A stretch of DNA of 64,000 nt, taken from positions 16,392,699 to 16,456,698 of the forward strand of contig CM057133.1 in NCBI GenBank assembly GCA_029964075.1. Direction: 5' to 3'. Below the pieces are notes generated by a model that was given only the letters and a program-made list of their open reading frames with translations, made no database searches and was not told the DNA's origin. This DNA comes from Patiria pectinifera. Lineage: Eukaryota; Echinodermata; Asteroidea; Valvatida; Asterinidae. Of this stretch, positions 26,301-41,300 are shown in pieces. The position numbers and the translations under genes are program-made. The first letter of the stretch is position 1, and each line of letters starts with the position of its first letter.

Positions 26301-29300
26301 CTAATTAAAAACGTCGACCGATATACATGTATAGACAGGTGTTGCGCATTAGTTCCGCCAGAAACCTGTCGTGTATATTAATTTTGAAAATGAATTAATT
26401 TTGTATTATGTCAATCACTCGATTTTTGTTTCAGTCAGTTAGATGACGGTACTTTGTTTTAAAAGAAGGGAGTGAAAGGCTTTTGCAAGAAACGTGCTTT
26501 GTAATTTCCGTCCTATATACTATCCATCCATTTCTTTGTGGTTTTTGTTCGTTTTTCTGTTCCTCTTGCTTTTGTCTTTTGTGCTAGTTTTACCGGTTGT
26601 CGCTGAAACAACTTATTTGATGCAGTTTGTTTCCCAAGCACATAACAGTCGGGGAGAAGGGGGACGTATATGGTTGGGGATCCCCAAAATAGTGTGGGTA
26701 TACGCGCCGCGCGCGTGCCATTTTCCATATAAGGAGATTTTGAGCACTTCGCGCGCGAGGCACATACCATAGACATGAGCAGAGGGGTGTTTCACAAAAC
26801 ATGAATTAAGATTGCATGGTGGACATGATCAATGATGGGGGGGTGTGCGGTACACCATGTGGATGGTATCTCTTTGTGAGTTGTGTGGTGCTCGGAGACG
26901 AACCAGTGGGTTTAACTCGACGTTTACGAACAAAGCATACGGTTCGAAACGTCGAGATCAACCAACTGGTTCTTCTTAGAACCACACAACTAACAAAGAG
27001 ATATCATGCAAACGTGTGTTACCGCAAACCTCCCATTCATCATTGATGAATTAAAATTGTTGAATAAAATTGTTGGACATTTGTGAGTGTTTGACTTGCT
27101 TTGTCTTTTGGGGACCATTCTTTGGTCACTTGTGTGACCAAAGAAAGTTTAACCCCTTGTTAACTACATCTGACATATTACTTTCACTGATTCATCAGGT
27201 TAGTACTTTTTACTCCCTATACCTCCTAGTATAGTTTCTACTTTCACGAACTGTGTCAAAATATTTGAAGGAGTCATCAAAGTTTGGTCACGTGTCCGCG
27301 TCCAGGCCCATAGCTAGCCGGCCAAGCACATATTTTTCCCTTGGAATTGACCTTAAGGGTGCAAACCTGTAATTAGGCTCGAAATTGCCTACGCCGGCCT
27401 AATCACGATTTTCATGCCCTCAAATTCTCCGGTATTAGAGCATTTTGAGGGCCGTGAACTTGAAGAATGATGGAAGCCGTGGAAGGGACTGCGAGCTCAT
27501 ATTCCTGTGAAATTCGGATGAAATTCGGCTCTAAAATAGCTCTATATTTTGCAATGGGGCATAGGTGTCCGTTTTCAAAATGGCGATGGGCTTCAGGCCT
27601 GCGTTTTGGGGTGATCATCTTTAGATTGATTTTCTCTCCCAAAAGTCATTGGATAACCCCCCAAAATTGAACGGAAAATGAAAGATGATTAAAATAAGCG
27701 TTAATTCGATGTGTGTTTCAAACACCTTGGACAGTTGTGAGTATTTTTCAAGAGTTTTGGAAGTGCGTGTAATTATCACTGTGGGATATATGGCAGTATA
27801 TTTACTTCTCTGTAACAACTAACATTGAAACTCTTTGGTTTCGCTTCACTCTCAGGGTTCAGCCCGGATCCGTTCAGCTTCGGAGATGGCAACGAGAACA
27901 AGGGCAACCTGGTGTATCTGCAGAACTCCTTCTTCTCCATTGCCTGTGACGTCCTTGCTTACTACAGCAACAAAGAGAAAATCGTTTGCGACACCAGGTC
28001 GGTGTCACATTGTGGATCTGTAAAACTAAAAAAAAATGATGATTTTATTATAGAAAATTAAGCTTCACTAAATTTTTCCATAGATGATTTTGCCAGGGGT
28101 ATAGGGATCAAATTCTTATTTCTGGCGAGGGTGGGTGCTGTTAAAGTCAGTCCCTTTTAATCTCAAATACCCATGAATATTGTTGATGTACCCTAACGTG
28201 GCGCGGCCCCTGACGTGGCGCATTTTGATATTTCGCGAGAGCAAAAGTTTTACCTGAAATTTAACATTAAGTGCAATTTCATCATGCTCTAGACATTCCC
28301 GTTCATAAATCTTGATTTACTTACCCGTTACTAAGTTAACCGAGAAAAGTATTTTGGCGTGTTTCCGATTTTATTTCGAAGTGCACAGTATATACCCTTT
28401 AAAATGCGCCAAAAAAATAAGAAAATAGTTTTCTAACAAACCTCTAGTTGGGTTTGTGAGTAGAGATAACAATGGTTTATCAGCATTTGTCACCTTTAAA
28501 GAAATTCTTAAATGTTAGCTTGGAATTTTCCGAGCTTTGCTCAAGCGCGCCACGTTAGGGAACACTCGGCCGTTTTTGTGCCCAATTATTTTCGGACTCC
28601 ACCGTTTTTGAATTTCGGACTCAATTTCATGACACTGAAATTGTTCACAAAGGTTCCTCACAGCAAGCAGTGGGCCTGTATAGAACTAGTACAATGTAAT
28701 ACACATTTTCACTTGAAACATTAATAAGACGTTGGCTTTCAAGTGATTTTGGTAGATTTTGATGCGGCACTGAGGTACCGTAGTACAATGAAATGATTTT
28801 TCTTGTTCTTGCAGGTCGTTGAAGGAAGAGGGGACGTTCTCGGTGTTCGTCATTGTCGACGGGGTACAAGTGACCCGGTATTGCAACAGGGATTCGTGGT
28901 GTGAATTTAAAGTACGTTGCCACCAGCGAACTTCATATCGGATGATCAAAACTCAGACATTCAAATCGTTTGCATAAAGGCATTTTGTTCACAGCTTTAA
29001 CCTCTGTAGCATGAATATCGCTCTATTCACTCTATCAATAATGTTGACGTAGTCATGTTGTCTACCCAACCTTTTATGTCCAGAAGAAAGAACATCAATT
29101 AATCAATTTCAAATGAATTCGTAAGGCTGTCAGGTTTTTTTTCCTTCTAAATCTTGTGTGCAAATTGTCGTACATTCTGATGAGGGTCATAAAAGACAAA
29201 ACCTTTGAAAGAAATCAACACATTTTAGTAAAACAGTAAGAAATGCAAAAAAAAAGGACAAAATATTTATCACGATCTATTACAACTAAAGGAGCTATAT

Positions 29301-32300
29301 TGGCCTAAACGTTGTCACGCTTTTTTTCCCAAAGTAATTTTAAGGAAAAACCTCTGACGTCTCTTTCAAAATCCCCAGGGTCGTCGAACTCGAACGGTGG
29401 CGAGTCCTTGAGCGTTTTTGCAATATTAAAATATTAAAGTAAAGCCAGGTGATGGTTTCACGGAAACCATGGTTACAGCTATCAACAAAGTGACGCTTGG
29501 CGCCCACCGAACAAAAGGTCTCCGCGATAAATGCATTTTTTTTCTCCCAGTGCAACCTCGCTTCATTAATGCCTGGTTGGTGTCTTTTCATCTAATCTCA
29601 CGAGCGGTTGCCTTTGAGGGTGGTTGTTGTTTGAAGTCATTGATTAATCAATGTATGGCATTGAAAGTGTCGTTGAACTTAACTTCCCCCTCTGATGTCT
29701 GACTGGTGTTTTTTTTTTAGACTTGTGAATTTTGTTTTATTTAGTTTTTTCTTAAAGGCATTCTAGGATCATTTGCCTTTTTATGTATTTTGTCCGTTTC
29801 CAATAATAACACAACTCTATCCAAAGAAGAATGTTCAAAACCAAACCTGCTAAAGTTTCAGCTCAGTGGATATAACAGTTTTCGAGAAGAAAAAAACATG
29901 AAAAACCATACACAACCTTTAAGGTGATTTGGAAACATGATTTTGTCAATAGCACTCTTTATTCTAAAACAATTGGCTGGTCGTTGGAAATCACCTTCAT
30001 CTATTGATTTCTTCTGAAATGACAGCAAGCCAGACGGAATAATTTCACGGGGTTTTTAGTACCAGTACGATTTTAAGTCCAAGTGAGCTTTACGATACTA
30101 TTTCGGCAGGGTACTTTATTACTTTGGGGGGGGGGGGGAATGCAAATGATCCTATATCATAGTTTATCAAAGAAACTTGTTGTCTGTGATAAAAAGTTAG
30201 AGTTAGATCCGTTTTTGTATCCTTAATTTCCTTACCCTAGTACCGAGTCGAAAACACGCCTACCATTTCCTCAGTCACTCCAGGGAGCGGAGTTCCAGGT
30301 ACGTGACAATATGACTTTTTTATTGGTTGCATCTCAATGAAGGTCATTCATTGCAAAAAAAATTATGTGAGACGTGAATCTGGGACTAAAAAAAACATTT
30401 CCAATTTTGTCAGGAAATATTAGAAAATTCTTGACTCACCAGAGACTTTGTATACACAATTGCGGAAGTGGTGTCAGGTTGCAGCATTTTTCCCACGGAT
30501 TTACCAAGTTCTAAGTTTTTTAAAGAAGTTTTCAAGAACGAAAGTTGAAACCATACGCAAATGTTTTGTGACAGGCACACGAGTCGCCATTCGCGGACGG
30601 ATCGTCACCGACGTCTACGACCCTTCTAAAGCCTTGGAGGATGAAGACGACAACTACGAAGGCAAAAGCCAGATTCTCAGGTGCGAACAAAATGCATAAC
30701 ATCTCATAATGTTTTGTCGATTTGTGTCTCAATTCATGTTTTTCCCCTGAAAAGTTGATGAGGAAAAGCCGCTTCATGCGCACACGATGACAGAGCACGT
30801 TCTGTCGAAAAATAACCACATTTTCAATGATTTTCGTCTAACGAACTTACGTTTTCAACGTTAGAACTAAGTTGGTCAAATTTTCGGGACACCACCGGTT
30901 TAACAACACGTTTAATTTAAAAAACATTTATTGCAAAGAAGAATTGTAAGGTAAAAATTTTGTAAAACACTTTGAAAGAACTGATTATGGAAACCTCGGG
31001 CGATTTTGGAAATAAAGCCTTTCCTCTCAACATTACATAACGACAATCGCGTAGTGGCATTATTTTCTCTGATTTTTTCTCTGATTTTTGTTTTCTCTTT
31101 AAAGGATCTACTGGGGTCATTATTTCTGTGATCCCATTGATCCTGAAACAGAGGAATTCAATCGCGTAGTGGCATTATTTTCTCTGATTTTTTTCAATTG
31201 TTTTTGTTTTCTCTTTAAAGGATCTACTGGGGTAATTATTTCTGTGATCCCATTGATCCTGAAACAGAAGAATTGTAAGTATTTCTGTGCTTTTTAGCAC
31301 TAAGAAAGTAAAACATTATTATTTCTGTTCAATTGTTGTAAACATCATCACATTTCATAAATATCTATATAACTGACTAAGTTTAGGGATTCTATTTCTT
31401 TGTTATTGTTAGTTGTAGGCTACTGCCTTGCTAATAATGATAAATTGATAATCATTTAAAATCAATCTTCAAGATTATATCATCATTTGTTTTACAATCA
31501 CACACAAACATTACAAGTACGTGTCTGATAATTTCGGGAACTTTACAGTAAATTTTTTAAGTTAGCTGAATCATTCTGTCGCCAAGGGGGTGTTTCTTAA
31601 TCAACCACACAAAAACTCTCAGAGACAAATTGTCCAGCTGTACTGGGTACGTTAAATGGAAAACCATGTATTCTTAGGCTACTGGGCGGGACCAAATTGA
31701 ATAAAACAATACAAACTTATTTCATGGAAATAATGGTCCCAATGAATTGTCCATCTGTTTCTTTGGGTCACGAGGGAGAGTAGTTAAAAAACATGATGTG
31801 GGGACCTCCCATGTGGGGGCCACTGATCAACACTGAGCATGAGTTGTGGGTAGTGTTTTTTGTACTTAACATCATGGAGCTATGCTTACATGTATAATGT
31901 CTCCTGTAGTTCAGTAAAACAAAAATCATACCTGATGTTTTCCTTAAATCAGTCATGTTCTGTTCTCCCTTGTAGCTATAACATTGCTCTGGATAGTACA
32001 GACTCGGAGCACGGAGTCATCGAGTGTGTACCAAAGGGAACATTTATTGGTAAGACTTAAAATTTCTTCCACTGTAACAACTTTGTCTCACCTGTTATAT
32101 GACATTTTGTTCGGAAAATGATGAAAATAACATGCAGTTCTTTGAATAATGAGCGTTTCCCTGAAAGTAACTTTTCCAGTGTCAATTCTGGGTTGACAAT
32201 TAGCTTCTTCTTTTTTTCCTTAACACATTTTGTTCAATTTTGTTTAAGACTAATCATTGTTATTATTTTAAACTGGAAATTAATTCAGATTTTGAAAGTG

Positions 32301-35300
32301 AAACATTGAATAGCCATTACGGTCAACATAAGTGAACTTTGGCCAACTTATAGCTCATACATATCGACCTCCCGCACGCCGGTCAAATTTACAATGATCA
32401 ATAAAAACCAGGAACTATAGCCCTAACAGTCCTGAAAAATCCTCCAATTTTAATATAATTTTGCACACCCCCTAGGGAGTTTGGGTTAATGCAAGTCAAA
32501 CCTCTTTCAATTGTTGCCTAACTCATAAAAAATTCTAAACACTCTTGCAGTCATGGCATCACCACAGCTACCAATATGTAAACAGATACACAATAGCTTT
32601 GTTATGTAAAGCTCAGCTATTGTCATCAGGCACTTGATATTAATGGGGAAAAAACAAGATTCATGCCTGATTTCATTGATCGTGTTGATATAACACCCAC
32701 AGGAATTGTGACAGTTGAATACACATTGCTTTCAAATGTATACCCTGGCTTTTTTTAACGTGTTTCAAAGGAGCTTCTGTCAGATTCCTGGTTAGTGTTA
32801 CGATTTCTGGTTAGTGTTACGATTCCTGGGGGTTTTTTTAATCGGAAAGCTGCAATGCGCATGACATAAAACTTAAACAATGCTTGTTTTGCATTTTTTT
32901 GGTTACCCGAAGTTGTTGGCTCTTAGTCGCTGGAGTGAAGACATTTTACATTCGTCCCTATGTGAATTGTTTGGTTTTGCTTAAAGAACACTTACCTTTT
33001 TTTGTGATCTGTGGACAGAACTTTCAAATGGTGATTGTGTTTCAAATTCTGTAACTTAAAAAGTACATGAGCGATTTGAATGATTCTTGTACTAAAAGAA
33101 AGCTAGGAATTATCCTAGATTTTGAAAGTGCTGCATGCAGAACTTCACTAAGAAAGTGGTCCTGACATTTGTGTTTTGGTATTGTTTTACTCGCCCTTTC
33201 TTACAATATTGAATAATGTATACTTCACCCCCTTCCCCTTTTGGGAAAAATATACTTGATCCTCTTTCCCCCCCCCCCCACTCCACCCCCTTCCCCCACC
33301 CCTCCCCCCGAAAATTGGATTCTTGATCCACCCTTGCTCTTAAAACATAGATAAAAGTCACGTTTACAGTGTTGAATATGGCCAGAAAAATTGGGGTTTG
33401 CTGATACATCCTCGTGGTATATTTCTAACCAAGCCATCAAAGAACTATGGCAGCGAACACATAATATTTTGTGTGGTATTGGAAATATAAAGTTGGATTA
33501 ATCAAATGATAAGACACTGAAACAAAGCTGTTCAACCAAAGATTGAACAATCTGTTTGGAATCCTATATAGGGCCTTATAGGTCAATCATCCTAGTCCTA
33601 CATGTCCCTATATAGGATTCTATAAGATGCCTATTAACTTATAGTTCAATAAGACCTGAAAGGGTCCTTTTGGACAACCAATATAGGATCCCCTGTGATT
33701 TGACAAAAAAAATTATAGGAGAGCTTTATGTTTTCTTGCAGGATTCCCGAAGGATTTGTTTTTGGTAATAACAGGGGGATTTACCTTTCATAGCAAAGCT
33801 TCCAGATGATGAGTTATTGAAAATTATTTTTCCTTGTTGCAGCCTCGCAAAGTGTCAACTACCTCGTTTCTGATCAATACGGCCGTAGTGCAACCGATAA
33901 AGGCATCCTCAAAGTTAGTGGTCAGAATGAAGTCTACCTCTTCCAAGCACATGCCGGTAAGTGGTCTTGATTTTTCTTAGCTGTGGCATAGCAGCTCAAC
34001 GAATCATCATCTTCATTTATAGTCCATTGGTTAGTTATAGTTAGTGGCAAACATTGACATCGTCTATTGCTCCTACATATATTTCGACCGATTTCAACCC
34101 AACTTCGTCACAAGTATTTGAGTAGCCCAGCCCCAACGTTTCACATGACCAAACTGGGATCAAAGGTCATCATGGGTCACTGGGGCCAAAAACCTTTCTT
34201 CTTTTTTTAAACTCAAAACACTACTCCTTTCAGAAATTACATGGCACAATCTCGTGACTCATTGCATGAACCCGCTTTTGTTATCCCGCAGCTTCCGAGA
34301 TATTTCTTAATGAGCTTGATTTAGAATGCAAAAGATCACGCACATTTTTCAAATATTTGACCTCAAAAACTCTGTTCGTCATGTTCAACTTGTAATTTTT
34401 AAGTGCACATTATTATCTTTTTCTTTGAGGTGGAGATAAATAGTGCATTGCTAAGTTCAATCATAGAGCAAGGAATGGAGATATTTTCTTCACTGGAAAA
34501 AAAAACAGTTGTAAACATTTTGTTACAAGTGTATTACATTGCATCAATAAGCCATTGTTCATGTGATAATATATCTAAATTACTTTTGTCTGCATTGTCT
34601 TAGTTCAATCATAGAGCAAGGAACAAATATATTTGCTTCAATGAAAAAAAAAAACAGTTGTAAACATTTTGTTACAAGTGTATTAAATTGCATAAGCCAT
34701 TGTTCAAGTGATAATCTGTCAAAATTACTTTTGTCTACATTGCCTTATCATGATAAGGTGCCTTTGTTTGCCGACTTTTAAGGGATTTAATTGAATCAAA
34801 TAAAAGAACCAACCCTTTACACTTGTATGTGCTATAAGCCCCAGCTTCTAATTAAATAACACTCAATTTCTTAACACTATAGCAACACCCAGCCATTCCA
34901 GAGATAACCATCCATAGCTGTCAATATGGCTAAGCCAGATATAACAAAGATTGATCATGTTGATCACATGCGTGGAATGAATGTGATCGGAATTATGAAA
35001 CCGTTATATTCAGTCCCTGTATTGTGAGATGTCAAAGCAATCAATATAGATTTCTTGGAGCGGTTTTGCTTAAGACAGCCAAGAAGGATTGCTCTTCTTG
35101 ATCCTTAATGGAGTTACTTGTAGTGTTTTTTTCTGAGGTATCTTTAGTGTATTGATCGCCAGCCGATTCTATTTGTTCATGTCTTTAAGCCTAAGCTGAT
35201 TACTGATGGAGCATTTTTGAGGGAGTGGTTTGGTTTAAGCATGGAGGTAGAATCATTTCAAGCTGTCCTATTGGTTCCATTGAAAAGGTCAGGTAGGCAG

Positions 35301-38300
35301 GACCTTGCTCTCGCAAGGTGCCTTAAACTTTTCAGGAAATAAACAACTACTCACAAGCTCCCCCCCCCCATCACAAAAGCTCTTACTTTATCTTCCCTGA
35401 GATTGAATTACAAGAGTGTTTCATGAGCTACTCCTTGAGAAACAGGTATTAATCGAGATTTGAGATTTGCAGGGAAGGAATACATCATGGTACAGTTTGT
35501 TTGACTTGGTTCCTCCTGTCAGGGTGTTTGAGCATGCAACCAGGCTCTCTGCTTCCGATCTCACCCATACACTCTAACTGTGCCGAGATGTAGAGCAAAA
35601 AGCTACTCTTATAGCTTTCTTTCCCACATTCTGTATCTCTTTGAAACTCCCTGCCTAGTGGCTGTTTCCCTCCATTCTATGATCTAGCCTCTTTTAAGAG
35701 AAATACCAATTCATACCTCCATTCTTTTCTTTCATCGTATTTTCTCCTTTCTAGCCCTTTGCCAGAATGGCTTTTATAGCTGTGCTTGGGGCGATTTTTC
35801 ATTAAAAAAACACAACCTGGTCAAAATTAAGAAAATGAAGTTATCAACACCAAAACAATTCCTAGTATTTTCAGCAATAATTATTCTGTTAAAGGGCCTA
35901 GATGCAACCTCGTCCCCAGTGCTTACTTTATTTCCAACCGCGTTTCCAATAGTAAACCCTGGATAGGAAACTTTCTTCCTGTATCCTGATTGGATACCGC
36001 AATTGGCTAGTAATGGATTTTTATCGTGTACTTGGTGCTATATATTCACAACGTGCAGTACGTGTTTTCGCGAACATTTGTCCACGCCTTCTCGAAAACA
36101 CTAATTTCCTTTCCAATTTGCTCATATTAATATGAAATATGATACTGCATGTTGTCTCGATAAGATCGTAATCGTTTTTTCGTAACTCACGCCGTGCTCA
36201 CGCTGCTACGAATTGACTCTGTTTTTACCCCAGACACCGCATACAAAAACAAACGCTAATGTGTAACGCATATCCAGGCACCAGACTGTTCCTCATTTGC
36301 ATACGTTTGCAAAAATCTTGCACATGCAAATGATCCAATACCAGGGTGAGAGAGCAGGTAGTGGTGGGCGCGTACTGCTCGACACCCTGGGTACGAGGTT
36401 GGCCTAGATGGGCAAAGATGAGTTCAATTTATGCAGAAAAAAGTTGAAACTATGAGTGACCACTTTAACTATCCATCAAATATAGTGAGATTTTCAACGT
36501 GTGCTTGTTTTTAGGGGGTGGTAAAGTGCAGGCTGTGTTGAATCATATTTCTATTCCTGTGCAAATTTAATAACCTTTCTATTGACTTCACTATATCTTT
36601 TTGAAAAAGGGACCGCACCAGCCAACTGTTGACCATTAAAAACAACAATAAATTCACATCAAGGGGTTTCGCAAATATACGCGAATATACCAGGTCATCA
36701 AAAAAATGCCATGATTGTGAGGTCCACATGAACCCCAATAAATAATTAGATAACAGAAACATGTCCTTTTATGATAAGGACCCTCAGAGATGATTCTCCT
36801 CGAAACCACACAGGACAGAGCTGCAATTACAATAGGTGACAAATATAAAAGGCAAGGACACAGCATGGACGCAGCCAGGGACATTTGGAAGGCTGATATT
36901 GTTTGTTTAGTCGGTCCGTTTGAAGGAATATTGTGCTGGCGAGACATCATAAAGTGGCTCCCTTCCGATTTAATTTGTGATTTCATTCATCTGATGCTAG
37001 TGTTCATTCAAAGACTGTGTGAATCACATCGAACACATCTGACAGCTCACAAGCCACTTGTTACTGTGCCGTGTGAAGTGTGAAATTGCTTAATCTAAGG
37101 ACATGTTTTTGTCCAAGTGGGTAAAGAATTGTATGAAAGAACGTAACAACGAGAGATACATACAATACCGCAAGCTTTATTGAGGCACAGTCAGCTTCAG
37201 ATCTTCACATTTTTGGACTTATTGGTTTCCATTTTATTCAGGTACATGTAGTTGAAGAGATGGGGCTTATGTTGTTTTTTTGTAGGGCCCTAACCTTTAG
37301 GCAACTATAGCGGCTAGAGAAATTTAGAACTGATATGCCCCTGGATGATGCAGACGGCCAACAAATTAGACTTTTTTTTCTCTTTGAGCAACACATGAAA
37401 AATAAAAGTCTACGTAATCTGATACTGTGAATAGCAGTTCAGAGTAGACCTTTTGAATAAGATGTCAATTTTGCATAATTAAGTGGTTTAGAATGAAAAT
37501 TTGAGTATATAAAGAAAAAGTCACAAGATTTGCCACATGTAGGGAATACGTTTGCAAACATCAAAAAACAAACTACCAAATTATTATGAAATACCTTACT
37601 GGACTGTTAGTGAATGACAGGCTAAAACATCCTGTAAAATCATGGCACCTGGTGTGCTGTCTTTTTCAAGAAAAGTGGTATCTTTGTATCAATTTCCAAC
37701 GCTGGTCGGAAAGAAATGGCTTTTTTCAAATACTGCCCCTAGTCTACCATATTTAGTTAGTCCGCATTTTGTTTGCAATCGATTACATGCCTATGAACGG
37801 GTACAAATTAAGCCAGCTAGACTGGTTCCCTGATCTTATAATTCCCTGATATCCATAAATTGCTCCGTTTCGTCTTGAGTGGGGTCAGGGAAACAGACTA
37901 CAGGAACTCGATTAATTTTCTTGGTTTTATCAGTATCTACGAACACAAAACTTCAAACAAGTCAGTGTAACAATATTTGCTATAGCCTAAACTACTTTAC
38001 CCCCAAATCCATATCCATTTTTGAAATTTACGAAGTACATTTTTGAAATTTACAAAGTGCCCTTTCCAGAACTTTGAAAATATTTTAATATTTGATATTA
38101 ATCAGGAAGGGCTTTATTTCAAATGGTTCGATTAATTATTAATATTATCATCTGCTTTTGTTTTTCTCTGACTTAAGATGTACTGGATGTCAGCCCTAAG
38201 CAAGGCAGCACGCGAGGTGGCACAGTACTGACCATCACTGGGCGTTACTTTGACGAACGAGACTCTGTCGTGCTAGTTGGAGGTAAGAAAATGAATTCCT

Positions 38301-41300
38301 TACATTTAATTAAGTTAACGGATATTCAGTGCAAAGAGTGCATTTTCTTGTAATTTTAGAAAGTACTAGATGTGCATCAACCAGCCAATGTACGCTTTTT
38401 CGTAATTTGCATACAATTCGGTGCCAAAACCAATTTATGCAGAATACAACGATATCAAAACTTCAAAGGGATATTTTGCGAATCGCAAATACGTCTGTCG
38501 TAAATACATGTCTTTATGACCAGCCACCTGTGTCACTGTACAATCCGTTGCCATGATACCCGTTTGGTTTATCTGTGTTTGTGTCAATCGCTTTAATGGT
38601 CGCCAGCAGAACAATGAGAGTACCATGACCTGTGATGGCTGTATGCATTAGCCCCCTATAGCGATGGCCTAGCCCAAGGACTAATTAGCGGGGGATTTGC
38701 ACTATTGATCTGCTATGGCCATAGACCTCTCATTATGATCAGCGGGCACTAAGGTTATTGCTCGTTGCTTGTTGCCTGGCTTGTAAGGCCAATAGAACCT
38801 TAAGCCTGCTGTTTGGAGATTTAACAATTCAGTAATCTCTGAGGAAGTACACAGATTATCATTATGAAACATTAATACTTTCTATAATAAAAAAATTACA
38901 CAATAACAATTGATTTTTCCAACTTTCACTCAGGAGGTAACACACTGAGTATACGGTGTTTATCTGTCGTCGGTGAAAGGCAAAACCTTGATTGAAAAAT
39001 TGAAAGATTTCACATGATTACGTAAAGCCATAAATTTATCAAGAGAGTAGTTCAGCTAGGCAGTTTTACTACTTTGGGGGTTTTGTTTGTATTTGGTTTT
39101 ATGCATTAAGAATTTCTTTTTCAAAATATTCAATTCGCAGATATACATGTAACTTGTTTACCATGAAACCCACTACTACGTAGTCAAACCATAGTTCCTA
39201 GCTCCATGGTAAAAATAAGGTTTTCAGTCAAAAAGACCTATTTGTTCCCACATTTTATTTAGAAGGAAAGTCGAATGTGCATTTGAAGAGGTTATTTCCA
39301 AAACATGATTGAAAACAAAACGTTGAAAAGTTGCACGGTTATGTTAACTTATAGAGCATACACAATCATTACAACGGCTGTTTCTAAACTACCTATTTTG
39401 CTTTATTGTATTCTTAAATTGTGATATAACAGCTGTCGAAACTGACTTTGGGCAACCAGGACAGTGCGAGATTTTAAGATAAAACAAATTGGCATTTATC
39501 ACATTTTTGAGTGGCGCAGACATTTTGAATTCATGTGCGTGTCTGTAGAACATAATGAAATTAGATGGATTGAATTTTGAAAGTGTACTCTACATGCAAC
39601 GTGCAAGTAGAACTTATGCAAACATCTGAAGTGCGTCATTGGCGGTTCAAAAAAACGTGACGGCAAAAAGCATCTGCAGCGAATACGCGCACGTGTTGCG
39701 CTGTTTGCGTAGAGCAAAATGACATGCTCATTTGCTGATCGTGCATTTTGGTTTTGGGCGTATTGGCTTCGATAACGCACCAGTATGGAATACAAACACA
39801 GATATGCAAATAGCCGTACAAAAGCTGTACAAAATTTCTAGGTCTCCATAGGTTTGTGCACAAACATGGATGCGCCCAGCAGGCATTACTTTGTACACGA
39901 AGTTAGTGCTGTAGTAATTTAATATACCGGTAGCTCTATGTTTCCATATCACTTCCTCTCTGTACACTGTGTATTATGTCACCATGATTGTCTGAAAATG
40001 AAAATGAGTTTGGAAATGGCTTTGCTGTGAAATAGAACACGTTTTTGTTTATACTTGTTCTCAATAGGTGTTCCTTGTGAGATTTTCAACATAAGCACTA
40101 CAGAGATCCTGTGCGTGACGGGACCAGCCCCTCCAGCGCAGAGTTCCTACCCTGGTGGCAGGGGCATGAAATATGAAGTCTGGACAGACACAGCTGTCGG
40201 GTAACTACCAGCTTCGTAGCCGTTTTTATCACTTTATTTCAGATGAAGAGTATAAAAAGCTATTCTACTTTTCTTGTTTTTCTTCTCCACGACCTAAAAG
40301 TTCATTACAAAACATGTTCGTAGAATGAAAGAGCGTGCTACAGTGTAGTGCGAATGCAGTGTTCTGTCTGTTATAATAATCATCGTTGTCTTCAAGCTAG
40401 CTTGAATGATCAATCCTGATTGGTGGACCCATGGCAACCGTAGTGTGATATTATCCCAAATACCACGGTCAGTATACCACTGCGAGGATTGCGCTATTTT
40501 AAGACCGCTAGATAGGACTACCACTGAAAAATGTACCGCGTGTGCATTCCATCTTTACATCAAGTTTGCTTTAAAATATCCCACTTGTGCTCATGGAACA
40601 AGGAAAAATGAAGTGCATCTCTGTTCCATATGCCACTCGACTTTCAGCCAAGTCAATCTGACTTTTTCATGTTTCGATATGTATTTTCTTGAGAGTACTT
40701 TAAGTCTGAGAACAATAGTGGTATAGTTGAATGACACAGAGACAGCTCTTTAGATAATTTCGTCTAAGAAATTAGGGTCATGTTTTAGTTCTCAGTCTAG
40801 CTCTAGTGACCCCGTGTAAGGACTTACTATGTGTTACACTATCGTAACACATGCGTATGGGACACAGGCGCACTACATTATTCTGTGTTCTTGTCCCGCT
40901 CATGGGATAACTAATAATGTCTTGCAATTCTTTTCTCTGTTAATTCCTGTTTATCATTTAACACATTTTTGTGATTCCATCCGCAGTCTGGATGGTGCGG
41001 TCTGGAATACTAGCGCCGCAGACTACAATTCTACTCTTGTCATGGAGGCCAGCTCCACGCCAGAGAACGTCCTGGGCGAGGAAGATAATTTCATCTCACG
41101 ACTCGTCGGTTACTTTGTGCCGCCTCGCACCGGGGGATATCAGTTCTTCGTACGAGGGGACGATGTTGGGTCCCTGTGGCTAAGTACAGATGGATCTACA
41201 GACAATCTGGTATGATTTGTGTGGTTTTGTTTTTTTAATACAATTTTTATTTATTTGGTGTTTATTTATGAAAATTTGGGGGAAACTCACAAATTTACAG

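Noticed and set aside
31105-31158. Upstream copy of exon 7 as an additional coding exon
   Set aside because: There is no donor after it, and reading through both copies shifts the frame at exon 8.
36790-37083. 97-codon frame in intron 9
   Set aside because: No family similarity, no splice sites in phase with neighbours, intron-like base composition.
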